A DNA stretch of 64,000 bases, from assembly GCA_900239685.1 (NCBI GenBank), contig OENT01000089.1, positions 64,761 to 128,760 of the forward strand. The letters are read 5' to 3'. The notes under the pieces were generated by a model. That model was not told where the DNA came from. It did not search any database and was given only the letters and a program-made list of their open reading frames with translations. The DNA is from Rotaria macrura (taxonomy: Eukaryota; Rotifera; Eurotatoria; Philodinida; Philodinidae). Positions 49,711 through 63,165 of this stretch are shown here, one piece after another (positions within the stretch are counted from its first letter, which is position 1; each line of letters starts with the position of its first letter). Made by a program: the position numbers and the translations under genes.

Positions 49711-50432
49711 TAAGCCCCCACCCCCCTTAAAAAAAAAGTCAATGTTCGAGAAAATTCCTAAATTGAGATAAATGCACCAGAAGATTGCCCGTTCTTCTCT
49801 CTTTCAGAATTGATATAGTTTTTTACCCCAAACCTCGATTTTGCAGGACACTTTGGGGATTTCTGGAAGCCCTCCTCGAAAAAACTGAAATATCGAAAAA
49901 CTCTTTTTCGGTTTATCTCAGTTTGCACTTTCAAAAAAGCGCATCCCAAAAGTTCTCAGTTCAGCTCCATACGATGTATTAAAATTTTTTTTTCTTTGAA
50001 AGAGCAAATCAAGATGCAGAGCACTGCAGAGCCCATTTTTTCAAAAACCGTTCTTAATGACTAGATAACAAGGGATCTCTGTTCAACCCCGCCCTTTTTT
50101 TCGGTTTTTTTGAAGTCATTGAACTCGTGATTCCTGTTTTTCGCTGAAAAAGTAAGAATTAAAAAAAAAGGGACTCTGCAGTGCGCTCCATGTGCACATG
50201 CTCTTTCTAACAAAAAAAATTAAAGCTATCTCATAAACCTCGACCGAGAAATTTTGGTTACCAAAGTCGCTATTTTTGACCCTTGTCAGGTCCTTATCTC
50301 AATCAAACATCATGATAGAGGACTGAAAATTTTACCGTAACCTTTTCATACGAAGCCTAACATATCTTGTGAATGTCATGCAATTCGAACGTTTCTGGGC
50401 CAAGATCGATTTCGGGGTGGGGGGGGGGCTTA
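49711..50432. mobile_element. Non-coding element with TAAGCCCCC inverted ends, 722 bp
   Basis: The left end is TAAGCCCCCACCCC and the right end GGGGTGGGGGGGGGGCTTA, an inverted repeat of about 15 bp. It is flanked by ATA on both sides, so a TA-type target duplication is possible. Inside, 50013-50035 and 50170-50190 form a second inverted pair around GAGCACTGCAGAG. That core shares CAGAGCACTGC with the hAT MITE at 24188, suggesting a nested or composite element. No protein is encoded. The Tc1/mariner-type assignment is tentative. Confidence 0.55.
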
Positions 50433-51479
50433 ATAGAGAACATGTTTGTTTCTGATTCTGACTACCTCAAGTAAAATTGTATAATGGCAGAATTAGCTTT
50501 CAAAGATCTTTCATTGGAAACTGTTCGGTTTAGTTCAAGTTTAAAGCAAGTATTGCCCATGTTCAAACTGAAGGTTAAAAAAGACGAAACTCTGTTACGA
50601 TGGTGATCTAGATTCCTTCAGAAATACCCAAAACATTCATGTAATTGACTCTAAAGAGAATGAATCAATGCGTGTTCTAATTCTGTATCAATCATGATTT
50701 GAAAAATATTTGATCTGTCTGACTCGAGATATCATTCTTGAAAATCTAACGATACTTTTTGTCCTCGCATATTCTCGTTAGAAGTTACACGATTACAAAC
50801 GAATCATCAGGTAGGTCTTTATGATTGTTTTAAGCATTAGACACTAAAATTGAAAATAATTCTCGATATTACTGCATAGTAAAATATGAATTCGTTTCGT
50901 GTTTCATATCTACACATATTCAGTGTTTTATCGTCTATAACACATAGCGTTGGCGATGGCAGACCTTGATAATTAATCGAAAGTATATAACGATGCAGCG
51001 TTGTGTATTGCATGTTTCCTATTATTATTATTTTCTTTATTCAATGTAAACGTCTTAACAATGATCATTGACAAGTTATTTGCACTAAGCTGGATTATTT
51101 CATGGATTTTGCTCAACCAATGACCATTCGAGAATTAAATTTAGTGCATTCATTCTCTAGACGTAACCTTCACACTCATTGCGTACATTATGTATGTATG
51201 TGCACGAGAATTTTACACCATTATTGTATTGAATCTAGTTTCACGATGAATCATAACGGACTCGTAGACGGCTTTGAAAGCAAGAAAGTTATGTATTTAA
51301 AATTGATGGAAAAAAAAAGAAATTTAATAATTGTAAAAGTATTCATCAATACTTTTTGGTGTATATTAAAGAATGGTAATGTAAAATGTGTGGAATTTAA
51401 AACAAGAAAAAAAAAAGAAATTTAATAAAAGCGCGTTTTTATTACTTTTTTTTCCTATCAACTATCATTCTTTTCGCTA

Positions 51480-51680
51480 ATGTTCAATAAAAATCAATAC
51501 AACTCACATTCATCTAATGAAAAAAATCGATCATCGATAATTCTTAATTGGTTTAATCAAATCTTTCTAAGATTTATTCGACACTGTTGTATAATTCTAC
51601 CAGATGAAAATGATTTTTCATCATTTTCTCAATCGAATAGTGTTAAAACTCAATCAATAAAACGAAGTGGATTGGTGTAA
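51480..51680 (+). CDS. Weak hypothetical small protein, 66 aa
   Basis: An ATG-to-TAA frame with polar ends and a hydrophobic, aromatic centre (ILNWFNQIFLRFIRHCCIIL) that could be amphipathic or membrane-associated. Composition is more protein-like than other chance frames nearby. No neighbouring exon could be joined. It may be non-coding. Confidence 0.2.
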   Translation: MFNKNQYNSHSSNEKNRSSIILNWFNQIFLRFIRHCCIILPDENDFSSFSQSNSVKTQSIKRSGLV

Positions 51681-52703
51681 AGCATGTGTGTTATGAGACA
51701 AGAAGAAGAAAAAAAAGAATTTCCACGGAAGACATGCAACAGATGGACAAGCACTATCAGTACTCTGCGTCTTCTGTGTCGATATTCGAATTAAAATAGA
51801 ATTCTTTTCTACAAAATACTGTATCCTAAGAAGACGGTTACATGAGAAAAAAGAGAGAGAGGAAGATGATAAATGTGTCTATAATTCAGAGTTACACATA
51901 ATGAATTAATTGAACTCTCATTTTGTTTTCTTTTGTGCAAACGAATATTTTTTACATGGCATATTTCTGTAAGTTTCCGTGTTAATGTGTGCAATTAAAA
52001 ATATGTACGTTTGAAATTGATCCTATTAGAACACGTATACGTAATTCTATGTGTCTCCATTGAAATAATACTTTTTTACATAATTATCGGCGACAACAAT
52101 TAGTTAAGCCTTTCGTTTTATTTCGTTGGTGAGTGATCCCTATGTGTTCCTATCTTTCTGTCTCATCGATCGTAATCGAGCAAATATAAAATTTAGTCTG
52201 TCCCGTCATCATCTAGTTATTTCCTATTCACTTAGATCATCATTTGATGTGTGAGGCAACATCTTGTTTTATCGCTCTTACTGCTCTATACATAATGTTC
52301 GATTTCAATTGAGATGTCAAGTCTTCTCTTGTGTTCGCTTTTTTTTTCTTCATTTATATGCATTTCTTCTTTTGTTCAAACATATATATACATATATATA
52401 TATACATATATGTATGTACTCTTTTTGTGTGAGAGTGCGCGTGTGCACGAGTATGTAATAATGACATGTTGATGATGGTGATTTTTGTTGTATGATTGAA
52501 GTGGATGAGAGGTTCATCGGACCAATAGTCATCTGAAACAGTACAGAAGTTATATGTTGGTCAAGAGAGCGGAAGATTCCTAGGTAGAGTAGATAAACGC
52601 GCATCACATTTACAAAATATAATTGAAATCTCTATTGAAAATAGGACTAAAATGAGAAGTATAAGTACATTGTCTGACATCACATCTGGTGAGTAGGAAA
52701 GGA

Positions 52704-52706
<3 letters not shown>

Positions 52707-52736
<30 letters not shown>
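52707..52736. repeat. (GA)n microsatellite
   Basis: An uninterrupted GA dinucleotide run of about 30 bp, in a region with other simple repeats (TA/CATA at 52381-52413). Confidence 0.92.
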
Positions 52737-52741
<5 letters not shown>

Positions 52742-53525
52742 TCGTCATATAAAAGGTGAGAACTTGATTGATTCATCATTATTAATAGGAAAAAATCCCA
52801 TGTGTAGCCCTTCTCAAACTGTCGATAAACAAAGATGAATCGGAACCATTCGTTAATCTTGACAATGATTCGTAGAATGAAGAAAATCAAGTCCGTTTCA
52901 CTTCATTATTGAGCATATTTATTAGAGTACAGAATTGATTGAATAGAACTGTTAGATTTCTTTTTTCTCGTTTTCCAGATAGAAATATTTTATTAAATTT
53001 TCCGTTTGATGCTCTCGTACTCATACTAGAACGTGGTTGGAATCATGAGAATACTGTCGCCAACGGCGATTTCTAATGTTGAATCGATGTCGTATGAACA
53101 AGGTCAGCGCAAGGATGAAGCCGGAAAAAAAATGAATTCCTTTTTCTTCGCCATGCTCTCCAAACCGAGCCAAGGCAAATTATTTCATGTCATTGACTGT
53201 CTTTTTTTCATATACATATTCATATATATATATATATATATGAATGTATGTATATATTGTACAATGCCATTGAATATCTCAATTAAGATGACCTATGTCT
53301 TGAGTTTTGATGATGAAAGGAAACGTGTGTGACACAACAGTATATCTGAGCTGTTTATTCGTTAAGAGCGTATGTATTGATCATCAAGTGTGACTAAAGA
53401 GCATGCGTTCTTTAGATTTTCTTGATACCGACCTTCTTTACTCTTTCATATTGTGTGAAGTGTACTTTAATTTTTTCTTCTTCTTCCGTAAAGAAAAAAA
53501 TTCAATCGTTCTTGTCCTACACGAA

Positions 53526-56500
53526 ATGAACTCGTTACAATCATCAATCATTAATACCCGAAATAATAACAAACGAACATCATTTACCATGTCTGCTCAA
53601 TCACATAGGTAAGCAACAAGTGTATTACTATGGATGTTCATCTATACCAATGATTTGACTGAATCTATTTAAAGAAAAAACACAGAAAAGTAAAAAGAAG
53701 AAAAAAAAAAGTTCTCTTATTTCATTAAATATGTAAATTGTCTAAAGATCCAATATCTTTAAAAGTAAATATAAGACAAAAAGCTACGAAAAGCATTTTT
53801 GCATTTGTTTTAGTTTTATCAAATCATCGCCTATTGCCAATGATTATTTTGTCAAATTTTATACATCAAATCAGAGTTTAATGTTCGATGAACAATTAAA
53901 TTGTATTAATCGTCAATATAAACTACGCCAAGATGACCATCAAGTAAATATGCATATTTCAAATCCATTTTGCAACGTTTATAGCAAAACAAAAAGATAA
54001 AAAGAAAAGACAATTTGATATGTCTAAAAGCAAAAATTGTCCTTTTTTCTCTTCCCACAATGGTTATTCGATGTCTTTTCTTTTCTTCTTCTTCGTCTTG
54101 TCTAACCTTGCACACTCAAATATTTGTCTCGTCTTCTTTTATTGCATGAATTGTTATTACAGTATCGCCGTCCACTTGCTGTTAACAACACTTCATCGAA
54201 TTTTCGATTCCACATTCTCAATAATAATTATCATTATTCTATGAGACGACATCAACGTCATTTATCAAAGTAAGTAACGATGATACTTCTTTTTATAGGA
54301 ACAAGTATACGTTGAAATATCTTCTATCGCTGGCGACCATGTTCACTGTTGTTCGTAGCTTAATTTTGTTTTGAGATAAATCAAATTTAAACGACAGTAT
54401 TCATTTTCATATAGACACAAAAAGCATTAAGAGATGAGTTCTTATCGTTTAAATTGAGTATGTGACGCATGAGTATTGTTCACTGTGTCTGCATGTGAAT
54501 AACAAATGACGGCTCAAGTTATAATATACAAGGTTAGTTATTTTCTTAGTCGATAAATAACTAGACATCGATTATGAGATTGTGCTCTTTTAACTTTATC
54601 GGCATTGCTTTTATTTCACATTGTCTAAATATTCCTTTCATTAACACTTCGCAGTAAGTAGACGTCTAGTCTTAAACTTCTCACTCTACGACGTCGAAAA
54701 TAAGGCGGAGTGGCTTAATTTACTGAATTAATCTGTTTAATTTAAGTAAGTTATCTCCATATGTGAAAGGTCATTCACATCGAGTGCTCATCGTCAGATC
54801 ATTATTATCTTACGTCTTATGTTGCTCATTTGACATGCCCATGTATTCCACCATTCATGTTTCAACGTTTTTAATCGTCCTATTTGTTTTTTTGCTAACT
54901 GTTTTTTTTTTCGGTGAATATACATGCCGATTAATGAAGTGGTTAATCATGAGATTTGATCAGGAAGAAAACGATTTACTAGAAAAAATGTCTATGTATT
55001 TAATTGACATATCCGTTAGTTAGTATCACTGTTGCCTGTGTGAAGGACGTATCGTGATCTTAATTTACATCATCGTTCATTATCGACAACAAAAGGGAAA
55101 ATGCGGAAATCATAATCATCTTCATTGACAACAAATGGTAGTTGAAGACTAATTCCATCGTGTATTTCTTTTACTGACCATTATCATTCGCCCCTATATA
55201 AACTCGTAGTTCTTTTATTCTCATTCTCCATTCTATAAGTAAGTAGACAATTGCGAGAGCGAGAAAAGGAAAATACAAGCCTGCATGTCGCTTATTAGTT
55301 ACGCGTTCGGAACTAAGTACAACACCTTCTCTTTTTCTGTCTTGTATGTACTTGCGTCTCTTTCTCTTTCTAGTAGTTTCTTTTCTCTTGTTTAAATCAA
55401 AAGATGGGTTTGAACCCAGATATATGTGTTATGCTTAGCCAACTATTTCAATTGATTACATCATTTTTATTGAACGACTACCTACTATACATATGTTATT
55501 TGACTTTTAATGTTGATTGTAGAGAAGAAAAAAAACTTTCAAATTCTAAATGAGATATTAGATTTCCCTTCTTGTTTCCTAGCTGACTTACTGTATTTCT
55601 ATGTCTCAGACATCTCTACTTGATCAAGGTTGAACAAGAAAATGATTTTTCTTTTTTTTTTTTGTGATAAATACATCCTTGATACATGTATTTTATAGAT
55701 TGGTAACGACATTTAAATATGTTGTTTTGTGTTATAGAAATTAATTATTTTTTTTTGCCTATTTTTTGATGAAAGAGAACTTGTCGTTTCGAAGAAAGGC
55801 AGATGGTCACGCTATGTTTTTATTATAAACAACATATGCAATGCTTATGTCACATATATTTCTTAATAATTGTCATAGATTCTCGAAAGACAAGTTGATA
55901 GTTTCTCAGCATCATATCATTTGACTACTAATGAACATAAATAAGCTTAATAGACATAATCTTGCATGTGTATGATCAAGGTTTCGATGACAAATGAAAT
56001 TGTCAGTACGTATTCATTTTCAAATCATAGAGTGCAACAAGTAAGTAATTATCTTTTACTCTCTATTCGTTTGTTTCTATCGAATACTAATATTCTAAAA
56101 ATAGGCTATCATTTCTAATAAGACGATAGATGTGTTTAAAAAAACAGCAAATTCTAGTGTCAAATGATTCGTGTAGTACGCCTATGTCAAGAATTTGTTG
56201 AATTTCTATCGTTTGCTGTCATCTCATGTCTTTTCTCGGTCTGTTCATCAATGGACTTGTCATTTGTATGTAGAAAGAAAGAAACGTTTGGAAAAGCCTC
56301 GATTTATGAGATCATACGCGTCTAAGTTGTATCAACCATTCTGTTGATTACAATTTGGTATACAAACAATGTCGAAAACATCGTTTGTCTTTCGAATACG
56401 AACCAAATATCATCACATACTTTTCTTTTCTGAAATAATACATATTAATCGAGTTGACCATTTTCTTTTCTATTTTTGCATGCTCATGTATATCCTTCAT

Positions 56501-59500
56501 CGTTAAGAAATTAGGAGATATGCTGTCATAGGATATATTGATTGATCGATGATAGTTGTTGTTGTTATATTTATCGACACACTCCTTCTCATCGTCATCA
56601 TAATGTAAGATAATCTCATGAAACACGAAAAGGCAAATCAGTAAAAATTAAAAGGAACTTCATTAGTATACGTATAAGATGTAGACTTCCGTAAACTTGA
56701 GTGCAATAAAAGAGTTTCGTTTATATGGAGTGTATTTATATATATATATATGCATGTGATTGAGATTGAAATATTTACATAAAACAGTACAATGATGAAG
56801 TCATCGTTTGTAAATATATATGTATATCACAGAGCGAAACTCAATTCTGGTTGAAGAATGTCAGTAGAGATCATATATAACCTTGCACATACGTGTTCAA
56901 TACATACAGATGCGATGCATATTTGCTTTTATAATACTTCTGTACTTGCGTCATTCACTATAACAAAGAGATGACACATTTCCTTTTTTTTCCTTCCCCC
57001 CCCCCCCCCTTCTTCTTTCTGTTGTTCCTTTAATCAAGTAGAAATTAGAGCCATGTCTTCGTACATCATTTCATTTTGTAGTTTCTCCTCATCGAAACAG
57101 CGAATGATGATCGACGTTGACCCCAAGCAGACAATCGAACTTATGCAACAACAGGAGCAAATGCCGTTGTCTTCATCACTTGTCAACCATCTTCAATCTT
57201 CGATTACGACAGATGCAAGTTCCAACATTTATGACAAAAATCATCATAAAAAAAAAATTATTTCATCATCACGAGTAAGAATGAAGTTCATATAATTTTA
57301 CTATCTATGTTCTTAACATCATATAAGGCAAACCTAGTAAACATGTTAAAATGATCCTCTTTCTTCGTTCCCTAAGAAGTGAATAATTCAATATACAAGT
57401 CACTTGAAGCAGTATTTTCTTTTTCTTTTTTCTTCTCTATCGACCGATGCAATTCGTCTCTATTCATCCAAGTTTATCTCAATATAATAACTAATGCACT
57501 AGTAAGGAAGAGCTTTGTTCAAAGCGAATTACTAATCAACTTCGCGACATGACAAGAAAAATTTCTTTCTTTAGATTTCTTTTCTTTTTTTTTGCATAAT
57601 TTTATTTCTCTATATATGGCATTGTTTAGATTAGACTTGGTTTACGTTTCTCATGTCCAATAGACGACAAGCAAAAGCAATTATTTGATGAGATCTTTTC
57701 TAATAATGAACAGACAACAAACATTAGTGACCGTATACTTGACGAGTGTATATCCCGTTTAACTAAGAATTCTAGCAATACATTAATTATACTTTGTGGA
57801 CATCATAGAGAAGGCAAGAAATCATAATTTTGTTTGTTTTTTCGATAAAGATCATAATTCATGTTTGTAATTTATTTCATTTCTTATTTGTTCTGTTTTA
57901 GTTCATCAACTTCAAGCTACAATTATATCGTCGGCATTTCGACGTCTCGATAATTTTGTTAATCACGGTCAAGAGAAAAATTTAATTCTTCATATAGGTG
58001 TACAAAACATTCTAAATCATAAAACATCTGAAAGTAAAAGTTATAAAACAAAAAAAAACGATTTATTCGTAAAACGTTATCAGAAACGAAACTAAGCAAT
58101 GTTCGTGTCTATTTTTTCTTAGTAAACCATTTATTCTCATCCAAAGATTCGTTAATTTCTTCGAAAAATGAAATATGTGAATATTTAAATAATCTTTCTT
58201 CAAATCATCGATACAATCCATTATTAATTACATTTCATCTTATTAATCGTTCAACAAATACAAATCATGCACTATTACACATACTTTTTACTAATGATAA
58301 TGACAACGAAATAACAAGCGAACAATTTTCCGATATATTTATGTCATTGGCATTAACATTTTCGTCAAATCAACAGAAACACTCATGTGATACATCGAAG
58401 TAAGTTTTAGTAATCATACTATTATTGATTGTAATGATTTTACCAAATGTTATGTATCCTATAATTTGTATGATAGAAAAAGCTATCGAACAACAGAACA
58501 ATCATTATCAACATTATTACGTCAATATGTGTTAAACAGTGTTGAACAATATTCAAAAGATTTTTTGTATATATATGCGAATGTTAAAAATGATAAGCAA
58601 TTAAAATATTGGACAAAAATTCAACGATTACTTCGAACGAAAAAACATCGATTGAAAGTAAGACAACAAGCCTTTCGTATGTTTTCGATTATGTAAGAAA
58701 CAAAAGAAAAATGTAAGGATTCAGCTTCTTATGTAGTAAATTCAATAAATAGTACCATAAAGAAATCAGAGAATCATTCTTTGGTCTTCTCAATAGTATA
58801 TAAAGATTATTACTAAAGTAGACATAGTAAAGTTATCAATGATTATGATGAGAAGAGTGTCATAATATTTCTTTTTTCTTGTCGAAACATTTCAATTTAA
58901 AAGAAATTGAAATAGATCATATCAGTATTTCATATATCCAAAAAAATATTCTATCGCATAAAATTGTACAAGTTTTATGTTCACATATTTTCAAGTGGGT
59001 TCTCGATAAAACCACTGCATAATTCTTTATACAATGCGATGATTTTTCAGAGAAAATAACTCTTCTATATCATCGACATTTCTCATAATACCAACAACCT
59101 CGAGATACTTTCGATTGAATATAAGCTGTATGACATTCCTTGTACATTACATCTTTGACCTTAGTATGACTGATGGTCGCAAGATTGATCCATGCCAAAT
59201 TTTAGAACAGAATACGATTTTCTCTTTTCGGATCTAATATTCGATTGAGAAATTTACAATTAAAATCATTAAAAGTAAATCATCGATAATTTTTTCTTCG
59301 TCTTTGTTTTGATCTTGACATCTCTTATTCTTTTATGTGTCAACTATTTTATAAAATATATACTAAAACGAGGCAATTCAAGATCTGCAGGATGAAAATT
59401 TGAACTAATCTTGATTATATCCTATTTTACAGCATTAAATCTCTGCGTTATCAAAAATATTGCGAATGTACAACCGAAGACTTTATATTAGTAATGTATC

Positions 59501-62500
59501 ATTAATAATTCTTTATTGTATCTGTCGGGAATTAAGTCGAATAATAGTAGAAAGATGTTGCTTGGAAATAAACTGAATAAAACGATTTTTCTCAAGACAA
59601 AAAAAAACACATCAACATTGAGTTACTTGTCTAGCAGATTTTTATATCATACATATTGACATAACTGTTTACTTGAGTAAAGTCATAGGGTACACCTTCA
59701 TCTATCGTATATGTATATATTTTACATTCTATTCTCTTTCAGTACGACTTGACATTTGTGAAAATTGGACGTCATTTGTGAACAAAAATGATGTTTGATA
59801 GCGATTCAGTATACGCCACATAGTCTGTTGTTCTATATAAAAGAAATATCTAGATTCTAATCTCTTTATTTTTTATTAATGTTTTTTACTGTCAACAGAG
59901 CTTAATAAGTTCTACTTCGGAGGATCGATCCAAGGTTGCTCGATTTTCATTCATGGATTTCCACAATAAAAAATACTACTTGTTTCTTATGACCTGATTA
60001 AAAGAAGATCTCTGTTTTTCTTTTTCATCTACTATTATTTCTAAGGGACTAATATCCGTTCTTTTATCGGTGATGAAATCTCAACATGTCTCGACTATGT
60101 CACAGATAGGGGGGGCTTCCATCTAGTGTAATCATGACGTTTCTATTATTTGAAGCGATCTTTCCCAAGGTCTCCACTTCATTAATAACTATAATCAAAA
60201 GAAAAAAATTCAAGGTGATGCTTGATTAGACTAGATAAGATTTCAGATAAAGCGGTTCAAAATAATTCAAATGAGTAAGACTTTTCTTCTAATTCTTATT
60301 AACTTACACGCTCATTGTACTCAAGCATTATTTCATACGTCTAAATATGTGACAATCTAACAAATTCAGACTACTGTTCGAGACTAAGACTCGTTGTCCA
60401 TTTTCTTTTTGTGATTGAAATAACAGTAAGTCTACATAACTCACATCAAGAGACCTCTTATCTATAGTTAAGTAGCAGGACATTCAGTAGTTCATCTAGA
60501 GATCTAGATTCATGATAACTTGTAACCGATCGTTTTTATCTTTGGAAATATACTAAACTATCATAAATGTAGCTAACGTATTCAGTACTTTTATTAGTGT
60601 TTATAATAGAATACACTTTTTAGAGAGTTGACACGTAATCATATGCCTAGAATCTGTGTGTGTGTGTGTGAGAACAGTTCAATTCGTTGAAGAAACTAGA
60701 GCGAAGACTTTTGTCAATTGATTTTCTCGAGCGAAAACCATCACATATCTATATGTATGCAGATATTTTACAGTAAATCTATTCTTTTAGATGTCTCGAG
60801 ATCATACTGATCTTCATACTGATTCATCATCGATTGAAACAGTCATTAATCAAAATAATCAAGAAATCTGGATCGATGGTCCATTAAGTGCAACGAATCC
60901 GAAAGCAGAAATCTGGATCGATGGACCGCGAGAATTTTATTCTCCTACACCACTAAAATCGGAATCTAAAATAGCCAAAACCAAACATCGATTTCATTCT
61001 TATCGCCAATATACAATCAAGCCTAAGCCATCCATTCTGTCACCTAAACATCTCTCACCGCCATGTTTATCATCAACGATTCTACAACAAGAAAACGATG
61101 AATGTTCATCAATGAATTTCGATACTGAATCTATTGTTAGTTCACATTGTCATTTACCTGTATTACCGGTATTTAAAGATCATACATTACTTCCATTTCG
61201 TTCAAATGAATCAGTAAAAATTGCAACATCATCTAAAACTGAACCATCAATGAATGATTTAAAATTAAGTATGAATCAATTGAATGATGATATGGAAATG
61301 CTAGAAAAAACACTTGAAACATTACTTATACCATCACCTATCGTACCAACACAAAATGATAAACAATTCGATTTGACACAATCATTAAATCGTATTGACC
61401 AATTATCATCATCTATGTCAAATGATGAAAAAACAAAACGTTTATCACGCATTGTTTCACCAACACGTTTCGATAAAGCATTAAGTACTCAGCAATCACT
61501 ATCCGAAGATGTTCATTCTAGATCCATAGTTTCATCAGTTCCCAATTCACCTTTAATTCAAACTCATGAACGTCATTCACGTTTACCATTAAATTCCACG
61601 ACGAATTCTCTTTATCCTTCAGTACTCACAACAAAAAAATCGAAAAATCTATCCGATTCACATCGACAAACAACGACACGTACACGTCCATCACTTTTTC
61701 AACGTATATTCGGTTTACGTTCATCTTCCATGCCACGACAAAAATCAATACCGATCGTTGTCGATACTCCACCATTATCACCATTAATTTCACCGCTAAC
61801 TGTTACATTAGATTCACATGACGATCTTATGCCATTGACAACAAGTAGTACAGCATCGTCGGCATCGGGACGTGCTAGTTCAAGTGGTTATGAATCGATG
61901 AGTAACGCAGCATTCGAAGAAATGATTGCATCCATACCAATAATTACGTCCAATGAAAATAATTCAATTAAACTAAGAAATAAATCCACACGAAAAGGTT
62001 TGCATATATATATATACATATATAAGTGTTTACTTATGTTTTTTTCTTTCATTATGCTCATTAGAAAGTGCGTTATTTTATTTTAATTTTTCAAAAACAA
62101 AAAAAGTGTTAAAATGTAACACCTAATGTTGTATACGACGATTTTTAATGCATGTCTGACGCGTTGAAGTCATTTCTTTTTTATCTACTATTTTTATTTT
62201 GAGATATAAATTTAATCAACTAATGTTTTAAATTTCAATCTTTTCTAGTTGCTTTCCATAATCGAGCTGAGTTTTTCTTCTTCGTTCATACAGACGTCTT
62301 TACTAGTTTTACTTACTATGACTAGCATCCATTAGATACTATATTTAAAACAAGTACGATGCATCTCAATAAAGAAATGTATCATTCAATCAATAGATTG
62401 TTCGTATAGATCAATCATGCTCACTGCGGTACATCTAAAATTTTTATCATCATAGTAAAAGTTTAGACTGATCCAGGTGATCACATCAGAGTATATCTGA

Positions 62501-63165
62501 CTAGATGACATTCATTGTTATTTAATAAGAATAATATCTAGAATAAAATTAGAACTACGTTGTCTTTTGCTTTGTCTAAAATTTATCAATTTTAGTATCA
62601 GATCTCTATCTACTTTCCGCGATGAACAAATACTTCAGTTACATTACAATGTATATCTCGTATAAAATACAGTTATACAATATTCATTAGTGTACGTGTC
62701 AATTTAAGTTGTCATACGAAACAGCTTTTTTATATGTACCCTGAATATGACAACATAAATCTAGATCGACAATCTGTCACCTACAATATCATGTCTCTCA
62801 TTAGTACAACCATAGATGTAGAGGGCAAATTTAAAATACCGATTTTTTTTTCTTCTAGTCGAATACTATCAGTTAGTCAAGAACCTAATGTTAACTATTG
62901 AGATGTCTGTCTCAACAGTTCGGATTCAATCATTGAAACTTTTATTTGTAACAATCTTTTTTTTCGGCCCAAGATAGAAGGAAAACTAACTAATAATATA
63001 GCCAGCGTTCGATATTCATCGATTAATTTGTTTGACGAAATTGAATATTTCGATAGAAATTCTTGCGTAGATAGTCCTATCAAAAGACTACGAACGCACA
63101 GTGCTGTATCCGATCGAAATAAAGATAGTCTTTATGTACAAATAATTCGAAGTTCTTCACACTAG
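53526..63165 (+). CDS. KIF26/VAB-8-like atypical (non-catalytic) kinesin, about 928 aa
   Basis: My exon model is 53526..53608, 53814..53943, 54163..54269, 57049..57274, 57630..57813, 57902..58033, 58123..58399, 58477..58657, 60791..61997, 62859..62871 (13-nt micro-exon, tentative) and 62919..63165. All phases agree. Exon 5 ends at a GC donor (GAAG|GCAAGA). Residues about 183-436 follow kinesin motor order: strand IRLGLRF, FDEIF, LIILCGHHRE at the P-loop position (KIF26 also has a GH-type P-loop), SSNHRYNPLLITFHL at switch I, SLSTLLRQYVLNSV, then KDFLYIYANV and IQRLLRTKKHRLK at the motor end. The GKS/T, SSRSH and DLAGSE residues are absent, so ATP hydrolysis is not expected. The tail is long, disordered and Ser/Thr-rich, with EIWIDGP twice (465-471, 480-486) and ASGRASSSGYESM near 800. 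KIF26/VAB-8 proteins act in cell and axon migration and signalling. An AATAAA lies 22 bp after the stop. The motor-to-tail join is inferred from phase and family layout. Confidence 0.62.
54270..57048 (+). other. Large intron of the KIF26-like gene
   Basis: 2.8 kb between exons 3 and 4 of the model. An open stretch at 54763-55023 is hydrophobic and unconvincing. A poly-C run lies at about 56996-57009, just before exon 4. An undetected exon here is possible. Confidence 0.4.
58658..60790 (+). other. Intron between motor-like and tail exons
   Basis: A GTAAGA donor follows AAA at 58657 and a TTCTTTTAG acceptor ends at 60790, both phase 0. If not spliced, the upstream frame would stop at 58696 and the tail would start as a separate gene at 60791 (ATG directly after the acceptor). 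A (TG)n run occurs near 60655-60671. Confidence 0.45.

Larger units (their letters stand above)
50433..53525. other. Intergenic DNA and likely 5' region of the KIF26-like gene
   Basis: A small frame at 51480-51680 (66 codons, ATG start, Ser/Asn-rich with a WFNQIFLRFIRHCCIIL stretch) could be a short gene or an exon, but it has no recognisable family. Simple repeats occur at 52381-52413 and 52707-52736. The final few hundred bases should include the promoter or 5' UTR of the next gene. Confidence 0.35.

Noticed and set aside
53403..53525. Upstream in-frame extension (ATG at 53403) of the KIF26-like gene
   Set aside because: It would add a poly-Phe stretch encoded by a pyrimidine tract, more like 5' UTR or an acceptor region than protein.
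58466..58696. Stand-alone 76-codon gene ending at 58696
   Set aside because: Its 3' part reads through a good GTAAGA donor at 58658. Splicing there keeps the kinesin end-of-motor sequence and fits the phase of the 60791 exon. It remains possible as an alternative transcript.
60791..62086. Independent 431-codon gene starting at 60791 and ending in a hydrophobic IYIYIYK tail
   Set aside because: The ATG abuts a strong acceptor, and the end reads through a GTTTGC donor into a TA repeat. It is better treated as an internal exon of the KIF26-like gene.
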